Below are positions 33,840-45,383 of a DNA stretch of 64,000 nucleotides, in pieces. The first letter of the stretch is position 1. Each line of letters starts with the position of its first letter. Position numbers and translations under genes: made by a program. The DNA is from Selaginella moellendorffii (Eukaryota; Streptophyta; Lycopodiopsida; Selaginellales; Selaginellaceae). The DNA lies in contig NW_003314352.1 in NCBI RefSeq assembly GCF_000143415.4, forward strand, positions 446,402-510,401, in the 5' to 3' direction. The notes beneath the pieces were generated by a model. The model ran no database searches, was not told where the DNA came from, and saw only the letters and a program-made list of their open reading frames with translations.

Positions 33840-34808
33840 CAAGATAAATTAGTTCTATTAGAATATTTTTGAATATTTTAAAATATTTTACCATCTAACA
33901 GTTATTATTCATTTATTCATCTTGATATCTAATAAGATTAATCTTGTATTTATAAATTATAAACTTCCATTTGATTAATTCGATTAATAAATAGGAATGA
34001 CACTACTATTAAGCAAACTAAGAATTGCTGCATAAAATGATGTTTTCAATATCACTTAAACTTTTAATTTCTAAATCTCTCTAAATTTGAATAATTTGCT
34101 ACTCATTGCATGCAGCAATGTTTGGTTTTTTTAATAGTAATGTTATTCTTATTTACTAATCTAATTGATCAAATGGAAGTTTATAATTGTAAACATGTAT
34201 AACCATAAGATTACTCTTATATCAGCTAGAATAAAATAGAATATACTAGAAAGTATTTAGGAAGTTTTATAAATTATAAATACAATATTAATCTAAATCG
34301 TTAGATTGTAGAATATCCTAGAATATTGAAGCATATTCTAGGTATATCCACTACCACCTTACATCCTAAAACAGTAGATTGGATGAATATTTTTGGTTTG
34401 CTTAATGAGCTATTAAGATTTACTATCATTAATGAGTAGAGTAAATATAATCAAGCTCTCATATCTGTTTTTAAATTGTACAGGAATGAGAAACCTCTTT
34501 TGCATGCAGCAGTGTTGGCTAGAATGACTTATCACAATTTCATTAAACCTCTACTAATATTTGAGTTAGAATAAAAAAGTAGTAAAGAATTCATTACCTA
34601 GAAATATATTTCACTAGATTTGCTCATTGCTACAAATACTCATGTTGAACAAGCTTTGGAGAGGAAGTTGATGAAGTCTTCCACTTCATTGTGACAAACT
34701 TTGATGAGTTAAAGTTGATTTTGTACAGAAGACTTTTGAGCCAGCATCTTTTTGTAACTTATTAACCTTCAAAGTCCCTTGTAAAGTAGGAGTATGGATT
34801 AATTCGCT
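33840..34808. other. AT-rich spacer, copy B
   Basis: Counterpart of 10,950-11,969, with several small indels. One stretch near 34,360-34,410 is inverted relative to A (the ATCCTAAAACAGTAGATTGG words lie in the opposite order). No gene seen. Confidence 0.4.
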
Positions 34809-35690
34809 TTATACTGTTGAGGGAATTGATATCTCTATGGTAACTTGCATGTACATCCTCTCTTTAAAGATTGAATCATCAGAAGAACCTAACTCTACTC
34901 CCATTATACTAACATTTAAATTAATTCCTACTTGAGAAGGAAGTATATGTACAGATTTGGGGTTGTATATCTTGATCACACCACTCATGTTGATGAATGA
35001 TAATGAACCTTCTTTACTTCGGAGAATTACCTCCAAAAATAGATCTAAATATAACCTCTCCAATTAATCTCTAAGCTTAGAGTAGTTGGTGACATTCTTT
35101 TCATACTAGAAGGCTAAATTTGTTCAACTCTAAAAACATGTATGCCAATAAATGAATGAAAAATTAGATCTACCATACCATGACAAAGACATTAAGTACT
35201 TGAGATATTGTTAACATCTTATATTTTACTTTCTCTAGTTCTTGCTGTTGCTCTAATAAAGTTGGTATAGATTGAACCAAATATTATATAACTTGATTAT
35301 GAAATAACCAATATACTTCATGCAATAACAGCATCAATCTCATAAAAAGCATTACAAATAAAAGTTGAACCATCTGTTGCAGCAAGCCTATAAACAACAC
35401 AATGAACACCAAGGATCTTACGATGCTCCTCCTTCAAATATTGTACCACACTTGTTCTACATCCAATTAGGGATGAGGCTTTATCCTGTGGCTTTATTAG
35501 AGTCAAGCTTTTTCAAATCTAGCTCAAGTTGTAAGAAGAGAGCTTCTGGAGTAAAAACAATTGCCTCCGCCATTCTTCCTTCAATAAAGAAAAGCCTTAT
35601 AAACTTGCAAACTAGCTGACCTCTAGTTTCTAGGTAGAAGTGTTTCTCCAATGCTTTATCAGTACTCTTATCAATCATGATGGAAAATTA
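34809..35690 (-). pseudogene. hAT-family transposase relic, copy B
   Basis: Same fragments as 11,970-12,904: SLIGCRTSVVQYLKEEH, ILGVHCVVYRLAATDG, QLELDLKKLDSNKATG. Additional deletions relative to copy A. Confidence 0.5.
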
Positions 35691-36821
35691 TAGGCTCCTC
35701 TTTCTCAGCATATAGCTTCTCCTCTACCTCTTGTGCTATCCCCAAAAGAAAATTTCAAGCATTGATTGAGTTTACAAGAATATCTTCTTCTGTAAAAAAT
35801 TTTTAAATTCCTTAACTTTAGATTTGATAATGTTAAAAGGTAGAGCCAAATGATGAACTAATTTCATCACTTAGATAATCTTCTCTTGTTTTTTTATTAG
35901 GCATCTTTGGTGTTGAGTGACATCTACTGGGCCTCATTCTCATTCTCACATTAGGCTATTGCTGTTGTAAATGATCTAATCATCTTTATAATAGTAGTAT
36001 AAAGGTGCTCATTTAAAGCATAAATTTAGAATTACTACTCCCTTCTTTTATATAATAATTCACCTTCTTAGCCTCTTCCGATACTGCACATTGACTGATA
36101 GGATGAATAATATCCTTTAATAAAATGTACCAAAAAAAGTAGAGAAATGTACACATTTCATCTTTACTAAGGTAATATATGAACCATGATTGTGATATTG
36201 ATTGGCAAACTATGGTATGGATAATATAATTCAGTTCTTGAAGAATGTTTGATTATTGAATTTATAGGAATATAATGTTTACAAGGTTAAATATATTTCA
36301 GATTGTGATGAGGAATTTGATGATTATAAAGATAGTTTTAGAGATGAATTAGAGATTTCATAAGGTAGATATCAATCTATCTATTCTTTTCTTTTTACTT
36401 TTTACTCTTTCCCAACCATTTTTTAACTTGATCCAACTTTTTATATTTTTAGTGTTTCTTCCTTATTTTCAATATTTCCTTCTCATGACACATTAATCAT
36501 TTATGATTTTTATAATTCTCATTCTCAATTTAATGTTGAGTTGAGTGTTTTCTATCCTCCTCATACTAATTTAGATGTTAAACATATGCAAAAAGTTGAT
36601 AATCTTGCTTTTGTTTATTTGACGGAGTCTTTGATCAATTCTAGTGTTGAGTATTCTCTATTCTAAGGAGTCATTTTGGCTTGAGTTTCAAATTGAGTGT
36701 ATGTCCCCAATTGTGAGTGTTGTTAAAAGCCTTTGTTTTATCGTTGTTGTTAAAAAGTTTATGTTCTCTTAAAAGTAAATTTTCTATTAATTCTTTTATC
36801 TCAAGTGTTGAGTTGTATATT
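35691..36821. other. AT-rich tract, copy B
   Basis: Matches 12,905-13,840 in A, apart from about 250 bp near 36,100-36,340 not seen in A. No gene supported. Confidence 0.4.
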
Positions 36822-38493
36822 TGTAGTGCACCTTATCTCTCTCCCCTTAAACCAATTGGAAAAGGGGTAATTGATGAGAAGGGGCAATTGCTTGATGAGA
36901 GAGCCCTTAGTGGCTATTTTATCCCCATTTATCCCTCAAGGTTTCAAGGATGCACAGTGACAGTATAAAATCTCATCCCATGATCAAACCCCTCTTTCAG
37001 AGATGTCAATGTCTTTATTGACTATTGACTAACAACCCCTACTGAGCCAAGGGGAACTAACACCTCCATTTCCGCACTGAATCTACCAATCCTTCCATTG
37101 TGTAAACCACACCCCCCCCTTCAGAGATGTCAATGTCACACCCCCCCTTCAGAGATGTCAATGTCCCCATTGACTATTAACTAACAACCCCTACTGAGCC
37201 AAGGGGAACCAGCACCTCCATTTCTGGATTGAATCTACCAATCCTTCCATTGTGTAGACCACACCAATCCTTCCATTGTGTAGACCACACCCCCCCTTCA
37301 TAGATGTCAATGTCCTCATTGACTATTAACTAACAACCCCTACTGAGCCAAGGGGAACCAACACCTCCATTTTTAGACTGAATCTACCAATCCTTCCATT
37401 GTGTAGACCACACCCCCCCTTCAGAGATGTCAATGTCCTCATTGACTATTGACTAACAACCCCTACTGAGCCAAGGGGAACCGACACCTCCATTTCCACA
37501 CTGAATCTACTAATCCTTCCATTGTATAGACCACACCCCCCCTTCAAAGATGTCAATGTCCTCATTGACTATTGACTAACAACCCCTACTGAGCCAAGGC
37601 CTCTTCAGAAATGTCAATGTCCTCATTGACTATTGACTAACAACCCCTACTGAGTCAAGGGGAACCAACACCTTCATTTCCGCACTGAACCCCTACTGAG
37701 CCAAGGGGAACCGACACCTCCATTTCCACACTGAATCTACCAATCCTTCCATTGTATAGACCACACCCCCCCTTCAAAGATGTCAATGTCCTCATTGACT
37801 ATTGACTAACAACCCCTACTGAGCCAAGGCCTCTTCAGAAATGTCAATGTCCTCATTGACTATTGACTAACAACCCCTACTGAGTCAAGGGGAACCAACA
37901 CCTTCATTTCCGCACTGAATCTACCAATCCTTCCATTGTGTAGACCACACCCCCCCTTCAGAGATGTCAATGTCCTCATTACAACCCCTACTGAGCCAAG
38001 GCCCCTTCAGAGATGTCAATGTCCTCATTGACTATTAACTAACAACCCCTATTGAGCCAAGGGGAACCAGCACCTCCATTTCCGCACTGAAACTACCAAT
38101 CCTTCCATTGTGTAGACCAGCTATTCTATGATGTGATGCAACTAGTCATCCACCCGTATCACAGTCCCACGGTGGATACTCCACACAAGAGGAAGAACGT
38201 ATGCATGGATGCCCAATACGTACGATTTTAAATTTAAGGGTAAGAATATACGTTGCTCAAGGGTATATTATATTTTTAAGTAGCCACTAATTAATAGGAG
38301 TTGAACCCGTGCCATTTGCTCCGATACCAACTGTAGCACACCTTATCTCTCTCCCCTTAAGCCAACTGGAAAAGAAGCAATTGCTTAATGAGAGAGCCTT
38401 TAATGGCTATTTTATCCCCATTTATCCCCCAAGGTTCCAAAGATCCACAATGACAGTATATCCAAATCTTATCCCATAATCATATACGCTACA
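36822..38493 (-). mobile_element. TRIM-like non-coding LTR element with internal minisatellite
   Basis: 1,672 bp on the minus strand. LTR-like ends at 36822-36986 and 38332-38493 share CCTTATCTCTCTCCCCTTAA and GGCTATTTTATCCCCATTTA. The left end starts TG, the right ends CA, and ATATT is duplicated at 36817-36821 and 38494-38498. The sequence next to the right LTR (38,316-38,331) reads GTTGGTATCGGAGC on the minus strand, a tRNA-iMet type primer site. There is no gag or pol. It is absent at the same place in copy A, which runs GTATATTGAGGAG without interruption. Confidence 0.85.
36987..38120. repeat. Minisatellite inside the TRIM element
   Basis: Roughly nine or ten complete and partial copies of a unit near 120 bp. 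Each contains GAGATGTCAATGTC, CATTGACTATTGACTAACAA, CCCCTACTGAGCCAAGGGGA and CCAATCCTTCCATTGTGTAG. Some units are truncated and a two-unit block (about 37,590-37,740 and 37,790-37,930) is itself duplicated. Confidence 0.85.
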
Positions 38494-39279
38494 ATATTGA
38501 GGAGTGTGAATCTTTTGTTTATATTGTAGTGGCTAAAGTAATTTATAACAAAAAACCTTCTATTTTCTATGTTTTAAGCACATTTGTTTTTCTTTCATCA
38601 TTTTTGTTTTAATAGTAGCTAAAAATTCCTAGACAGGAGTTTGGCCTCAATGATGAAATGGGGACAAATAGATATTGTAGTGGTGCGAGGATGAACAACA
38701 TGGATTATGGAATAAAGACAAACATAGTAAGTTTGAACAAAATATCAATTTAGTGAGGTTGAATACATGTGATATTGAAGTAAGGCTGAACATAAATGGT
38801 AACGCGAGGATTAATGCAATAAATTTGAATAAAGTTGATACTTTAAAAGTGTTTTTTCTTTAAAGGAGGGGATAAAGAGGATATAGAAAATAAATAAAGT
38901 GAGTTCAACTTTCTATATGTTGTGCTAGATAAGGAGAATAGTCATAAGTCTGAGTTAACAGTGGTCTTAGAAAATTATTAATAAATAAACTTAAAGATGA
39001 GATGTATTGTTTACTACAATGATGTTTTATAGATTATAATGGCTCTCAAAATCTTTTGTTTTGGTTTGAAGTTATGGCTTCAAAGTTGGTTTGAATATTT
39101 AGTAGTTGCACATAGAGTTGAAATTGTTTCATTGGGAATCTATAGTTGATTAATGCTTATGTTATAGCTTTGAATTTTTTTTAGTCATACTTATTAGCAA
39201 CTAGGTTGGTGGTTTTATAGAAGTTTCAGATTCTTATAGTAATCTATAATCACCTAATAGAAGCTCTAGATGTTCCACC

Positions 39280-39283
<4 letters not shown>
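38494..39283. other. AT-rich tract, copy B, right of the TRIM element
   Basis: Continues the copy A tract at 13,841-14,630. Contains a broken version of the MGTNRYCS frame (38,660-38,870). No gene. Confidence 0.4.

Positions 39284-39322
<39 letters not shown>
39284..39322. repeat. (AT)n microsatellite
   Basis: Short alternating AT run at the position matching 17,106-17,206 in copy A. Confidence 0.9.
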
Positions 39323-39326
<4 letters not shown>

Positions 39327-39815
39327 CTTTACTTAAGTAATATTATAGCATATAAACCATCTATTTAGGACTGAATTTAATCTATCCATTCTTGTATATA
39401 AACAAGGGTTTAAACCCTAAACCAATAAATATACCTATTCTTATATCTCTCAATATAAATTTAAATTTATGAAGGAATTAATTAATTATAAGAATTAACA
39501 TTTTAAAGTGTTAAAGTAATCTCTATGTTTAGATAAATTTATATCATAAATAAAGAATATTCAAGTATAGTTTCAATTGTCAATCACCATCTAAAGAGTT
39601 CCTAGTATGTGAGTTGGAGGAGAGACCAAGCAATCAAGAGGGCTTCGCTACCGTACGCACGTCCTTCTCGATGTGGTGGAACTCAACCTGACGTTGATAT
39701 TGTGGTGGCAGACTTGAGGTTCTTGACTGGCAGCGTGCCTCAGCAGCACGGCCTGTGGTACTTCTGCACCTACACTCGATGATCAGCTCAATGTTTAGCC
39801 TGGTCGCATAAGCCG

Positions 39816-41218
39816 TCATGATCTCGTGGGTCCACCGCCCGACCTGACGCTAGATCGAGTTGAGCTTGTCCGAGACGTTGAGCCTGTCCTTCTGGACACC
39901 CGATCTCTTGGTGTTGTGAGGCTTCGTCGCCAGAGCCTTGCACCTGTAGAGAGTCGATTGAGTCTGGCACGCCGCCAGGAGCATCGCCCACGCCCGGCTC
40001 GAAAGGCATGCTGTCCTCGGCCCGGCCGAGCAGCCCCTTCCGGCGCAGGATCCGCCAGGCAGTCGTAGTGAGCCAGCGCCGGGCTCATGCCATGATAGAT
40101 GTTGGCGAAGTTAAAGACCTGCTTCGTCTCAGGTGGATGACGCTTGACCACTTCCATCATTATCATCCAGTTCTCGCTGAGAGGAGAGTCCGCCACCGTG
40201 TTAACAAGTTTGCGGCGTTTGAGAGGCGGATGGTCACAGTAATGATCCACCGCCGCCGGCGCCTTCCTCTTGTTTCCAGGCAGCGGGTAGAATAGCCCTG
40301 TCAAGGAAACGAGTCAGCCGATTCCACAGAAATCACGAAACAAACTTACTGTCAGGGAGAGTAAGTTTGCGGTGATCGAGAGGCGGATGATCACAGTAAT
40401 GATTCACCGGTGCCTTCCTACCACGACCACCAATCTCTAGCCCTGTTTACAAGGAAAAGAGTTAGCCGATCCCATAGAAATCACGAAACAATCTTACTGT
40501 CAGGGAGAGTAAGTTTGCGGTGATCAAGAGGCGGATGATCACAGTCATGATCCACCGCCGCCGGTGCCTTCCTCTTATTTCCAAGCAGCTCTACTGCACC
40601 ACGATCGTCCAACTCCCCAGTTTAGTGAGCCGACCACACCGAAATCACGAAATAAGCTTACCGTTAGGGAGAGTAAGTTTGCCGCGATCGAGAGGCGGAT
40701 GATCACAGACCGCCGGCGGCGCCTTCCTCTTGTTTCCAAGCACTGTGTTATGATCATCGAACTCCGGGTATAACAACCCTGCTTACAAGAAAAAGAGTTA
40801 GCGGAAAACAAGCGACGAGACCTTGGAAACCTTGACCCAGCTCGGGCTTCCGGGCGAACTCCTGTAGCTCCACCACCTTTTCACCGTCAGAGCGTAGGAT
40901 TTGCTGCCGCTTGGGCGCTTCGACGCTGCAAAGCTGTCCGAGGGATGAACCGTGCTGTACCAAAGAGAGCATCAACAATAAAGGAAAAAGGAAGGGGAAA
41001 ATGAGAGAGGAAAAGGAGAAACGCTAGCCATACCTTTTCCTGTGCAGCTTCGATTTCCTGAGCCTAAAAGCAGGAATGAGAGATTGAGAAGAAGCCCCAA
41101 AACGCACCTCAATTAGAGCATCTAAATCGCTTGGGAGCTCGTCCTTGACATTCCATTCACTGCATACAAAGTTGAAGGCAAGCACGATTTCCGCTATCTG
41201 TAATAGCTCAAACAACAT
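39816..41218 (-). CDS. DHPPL-repeat gene, type b (intact)
   Basis: Seven exons, predicted 350 residues, starting MLFELLQIAEIVLAFNF (exon 1 41218-41108, ending in phase 0 at GAG before GTGCG). Exon 2 is ten codons. Exon 3 (HGSSLGQLCSVEAPKRQQ) ends in phase 1. Exons 4-6 and the start of 7 are repeat units, all phase 1-1, so any could be skipped or duplicated without breaking the frame. Each has KRKAP or GRKAP, DH and CDHPPLD and ends KLTLPD or KLTLPN. Clusters NKRK and KRRKL suggest nuclear targeting (inference). The tail passes LAHYDCLADP, PPR-derived, then leaves the PPR frame and becomes Arg/Ser-rich. Function unknown; no known domain recognised outside the PPR remnant. Confidence 0.65.
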
Positions 41219-41351
41219 CTTGGAAAGAAAGAGAGAGAGAGCGCTCGCTAGAAACAAGCAAATACCCAAATCTTAACCTAGTTAAGAAAATGGCTAGTAA
41301 GGTTTAGGTGACCCTTTACGGTACCTTTTAATTTTTAACCAAAGTATAATT

Positions 41352-42653
41352 AACACGATTTCAACCACTGAGGCCTTAAGTTAAGACTGCTCCGGAGTGT
41401 TACCGTGCCGCCAACAGTACGTGGAAGTGTGCCCATGAAGTTGACGAATCTTCCATGGCTAGAGCATTATTCCACGAGTAATAGGACCCGTCCAACACCA
41501 CTCCATTGAAATAGTAATCTGCGCACTAGCTTAGAATGTTGAGATACGATGACCACATTGTCACGGCCGTGTCAACACTAAATTTTAAGTTCTCCGATGT
41601 CTCCAATTGCCTCGGCAGATGCAAGAGAAATCACTCCAATGCTCTCATGTTGACATGCCCATCACAGTTGATTATAAACTCCCTTGCCTCACTGAAAACC
41701 TCCATGTACGTTTGCTGGAGCTTGTTGATGCCATTGTTTCGGATTGTGAGCGCCTCCAGGCCAGGCAGGAAATCGTTCCCCAGAAGGAAGCACAGGAACA
41801 CGAGATCCCTCATGGTGGACCGCAGCCGCACAGAGCACGGCTCTTCCATCTGCACCTCGAAATCACGCATGAGCGTCTCGATGCTGATGAGCTTGTAAAT
41901 CATCACTCCGTCCTTCGGCATCTGGCGGACGATGTTAATCTTCCTGGAGAGCGGGCTAGCGAGAGCCAGCATGATCAAGTCGGCGTCGCGTCCAACCACG
42001 CAGTGGAAGTCGTGGGCGTTGAACGCCAGAGCTCGTATGTGGTTGAAGATCTTGAGCTCGCCCTCCCCGTCCTCCTCGGACGTGGAAACGATCCACTGGA
42101 GCCTCGAGCTAGTCATTGATCGCCTCCGGCGATGATCATATGAACTTGACAGCATCATCCGGCGGCTTGCCACAAATCGTTCGCAGTTCACTCTCCAGCC
42201 CGTTCATGAAAGGCGTTCCATGGTGGAGCATTGCCATCTTGGCCTTTCGATTGCTTGGGATGAGATCACCTGTCTGACCTTTGGTGGAATCGAGTTCATC
42301 CTCCGAGGAGGACAAGGAGGAGGGAGAAGCATCGCGATTGTTGTGACACGGCTTCTTGAAGAGCTTGCTGAAGAGCTTGGGGATGAGAGGCCTTCCATCC
42401 AGGGCTAGGAAGACGAGCTTGGTCGGAGCCACCATGGTGACGAGCTTGTGGAGCGAGTCGAGGAACTCTTGGTAAAAGGTGGCGAAAGTAGCCGGGCAAT
42501 CGTCGCTCTCAGGACGCAGATGACAGCGTTGAGGTCGACATACAAGTTGGTGGTGTCGTAGCAAAGAAGATTGTTCTTGGCACCATCAATCGCGTCCCTC
42601 ACGCAACGAGGATGCTTGGATACGAGCCAAGCTAAAAACCCAGGAACTCCCAT
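41352..42653 (-). pseudogene. XRN-like exonuclease domain, copy C (broken)
   Basis: Starts MGVPGFLAWL, but frame changes occur near 42,520 (VDLNAVICVLRAT, where A and B have VDLNTIIWVIL) and near 42,170 (ELRTICGKPPDD in place of ELRRFVASMM). A stop follows MRALE (41,631). The catalytic GEGELK, RDADLIML and GNDFLPG motifs survive in the middle fragment 41,631-42,191. More diverged from A and B than they are from each other. Confidence 0.8.
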
Positions 42654-42805
42654 GATCGATTGGTCTTGCTTGATCCCTTTTGGAGAGGGTGGAAAGTGAT
42701 AAACCCTCACAAGCATTTTCGCTGTTATATAGTCGTGTGGGAAAAGGTAATTAGTTATAAATGTGGTTAGATAAATACTTTAGCTAGTAAAGTTTGTTAA
42801 ATATA

Positions 42806-44111
42806 TTACTTATCTGCTTCATTAGGTTTTGAGCATACGTAGACAAAGGTCATTCCTTTGTCACCCCCAAAATCTTCCAAGCCGAGAGACCAGTTGCGCT
42901 CGTCAATGGGCAGTGAATCTGGAGTTACTCCCTCAATAGTTTCCATTACGGCTTTCTCAGTGCCGGGCTTGGCTGAGAAGAAAATACACAGAGAGTGAGC
43001 TTATCCCGTTTAGAGCTCAAAACATACCCAAGGCGTATAGAAGGATGGACCATTTCAATCCTGGTTCCAGCAACGCCGGCATTCGTATTTCAGGGTGGCC
43101 GTATGTGATCTGCAGTGAGAATGGTTATAGATCAGGAACTATAGAAGTTTTCTTTCTTCTTACCAGCATAAACACTCCTTGTGGTCTCAAAATCCTGCAA
43201 GAGAGAGAGCATGAACTAAATCAGTAGTAGTACACACAAAACCTGTAAGTCTCTCTTAGCATTTCTAGAACGCCTTCGGCCGGATCAACTCCACACTGAA
43301 AGAAGGAACGCAAATTGCATTAGACAAGGATATTCTTGGTGACACAAACACTTACTAGCATGGCGTCGGCCAGGCCTGAAAAACAAAGAGAAAGAAAATG
43401 TAAGAGGAGACTCTGGAGAGTAAACTATAACTTTGTTACCTTTGTCAATGATCGCGTCAAAGGAACAGTCTTGAAACGCACTCATGTCCCGTGAATCTAT
43501 TGCCACGTCTTAAGTTTCGTCAAGGAAGATATGGCTGGTGCAAAGAAGTAACATCACCAAGCCCAAGGATACAAGATAGCTGAGGAACGTGAGCATATCT
43601 AGCTTTGAAGTTGTCAATCACCACCGAAGATAGATCGGTGTTGACGATTTCCTGGTAGCCATCTTCCACCATATCGTTAGACATTGCTGTTTTACATCAC
43701 TGGAATTAGTATTCTTTTCTATGGCATCGCTCACTGAGATCTTGGTACCTGAATTGCCACACCCAGCCATCAAAACCCGGGAAGATTTGGGGATGTGCTT
43801 ACGGACAATCGGCTCGAATCTGGAGTAATCCGAGAACCAATCGAGCGTAGCATCGGGTTGCTCCGCGTAGCGCTTGTCCCAGTAGGATATCTCGCCATAG
43901 CCGCCGGGCTCTGGCGCTGAAGGAGCAAGGAAGAAGGCGGGGTAGCTACAAGCTCCAAATATTTCGAGAATTTCTTACCAGGGAATTTCACCGCCGAGAA
44001 TGGAGGCACCGAGGAGCTGATCTTCGCAAAGCACCGGACATGGATTCGCGATCGCACCCTCGCCTCGACGCTGCCGCAGTAAGCAATGCGCGCCGAGAGC
44101 ATTTGGCTCAA
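42806..44111 (-). CDS. METTL13-like class I methyltransferase (intact copy)
   Basis: SAM-dependent methyltransferase of the METTL13/EEF1AKNMT-like group. Joining eight or so exons gives APEPGGYGEISYWDKRYAE, then LDWFSDYSRFEPIVRKHIP, then motif I as SSRVLMAGCGNSAMSND. The acidic post-I strand is EIVNTDLSS; IDSRDMSAFQDCSFDAIIDK follows, then LRPQGVFMLITYGHPEIRMP, and a last exon ending FGGDKGMTFVYVCSKPNEADK. Introns are short; the donor/acceptor pairs CCCTG/GTAAG (43,979), TTCAG/GTACC and GACAAAG/GTAAC are visible. The frame runs up to a Met at 44,111, but the true start is uncertain and could be downstream. The human relative methylates elongation factor eEF1A; the plant substrate is unknown. 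It is the only intact copy of four. Confidence 0.78.
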
Positions 44112-44153
44112 ACCCTAGATAAACCCCTTTGATATACCAGAACCTTTGCCAGA

Positions 44154-45191
44154 TTAGGGTTCTTGCGCTCCGACGATGAGGTTCATTGGCACGAAATGGT
44201 TCCGATCGATTCCTCCAGTGCGATGGGCTTTTCCGAGATCTCGGTCCAGATGAATCCGTGTAGCAGGCTGGCGAGGAGGAAGACGAGGCGCATGGCGAGG
44301 CCATAACCGGCTCACATCCTCCTCCGGCGGAGAATGGGATGATCTGGAAGTGCCCCCGGGCGAGATGTTGGAGGAATCGCCGGGGCTGGAATTCGTGGGG
44401 CTTGTCCAGTGCTTTGGATCGTTCGCCGCCCAGAGATTGCATTTGGCGGGGATTGTGGTGGCATGGCCATCGCCGAGCTCCACGGGGAGGATGTTGTTTC
44501 CAGCGGCACCGCCTGGTGGGAATGGAAGGTTTTGAGATCGTGTTTGTGGACTTCGGACATGTACCACTCGATCGACTTCATGGAGGTTTTGAATCCGGCA
44601 CCCACCATATCCTGGAAGAAAGTTCGATGGATCGTCACATCGCAGAGAAGAGGATCGAGAAGGATGGTGATCAGGAGGCCGATGATCTCTTGGTCCGAGA
44701 GCTTGTCGCTCTCGTCCAGGGAGATGAGAACGTCCACAAAGTCGCGGCAGACAAACCCATCGCCCTCCGCCTTCTTGCGCTCCTGGTGCTCCCGGACTTG
44801 ATCGTCGAGCAGCGCCTTATCATCTCGCCCCTCATCTTGGCGTAGACGCCCATGCAGTCGAACGACGGGATGAGCTCGCCAATGTTAAGGTTGATCGCCT
44901 GCCCGGCCAGGTTGTTGATCGTCGCCACCAGCTCGGGGCACTCCTTCAGGCACAGGGACCCCGACGGGTATCTGGCGAAGAGGGTCGGCAAGTTCACGGG
45001 ATCGCTGCACCGGGATGGCGTCCATGGAAGAGGTTCGTGGCGCAGATCTTGCGCATGAACTTCCACTCGGGCCCCGGTCCAGAGCAAAGATCCCACCACT
45101 GGGAAGGAGATTGGACCGGGCGGGAGTCTGGACGATCTCCTTGCGAGCAGTGACTTGATGATGATCGCCGCGGTGCTAGAGTGATTCCCAT
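44154..45191 (-). pseudogene. Cytochrome P450, copy C (many small deletions)
   Basis: Aligns with copy A but is shortened by numerous separate deletions, including much of the SFPVVG-to-GPEWK segment and most of the helix K region. The I-helix VGAGFKTSMKSIEW remains, and the heme loop is frame-shifted (FSAGG then stop or shift). It starts MGI at 45,191, only 190 bp from the SSRP1 start on the opposite strand. Confidence 0.8.
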
Positions 45192-45383
45192 GATCCTGGG
45201 AGTCGAAACTTCCTAGAGCTTTTAGTGTGTTCGCCAATCAAAGCTTTCCCTCGCAGCTTTGACACTATACGAAACTTTTGACTTTGTGTGAATTTTGTGT
45301 CTCCAGTAAAAAACTGGCTCGCCCTAATTTCATTGTGGCGGGAGACCCCCACGAGCCCTAGCCGGTGTTCTTCGTGCCCCGCC

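Larger units (their letters stand above)
25930..33840. repeat. Segmental duplication copy B, direct repeat of 1-10,950
   Basis: Gene order and orientation match copy A, apart from the chromovirus present only in A. Similarity is patchy: near-identity across P450 and its upstream 300 bp, lower over the methyltransferase and LRR/PPR debris. Confidence 0.9.

Noticed and set aside
36987-38120. CRISPR-like repeat array
   Set aside because: Units are about 120 bp, tandem without unique spacers, in a eukaryotic LTR element; it is a minisatellite.
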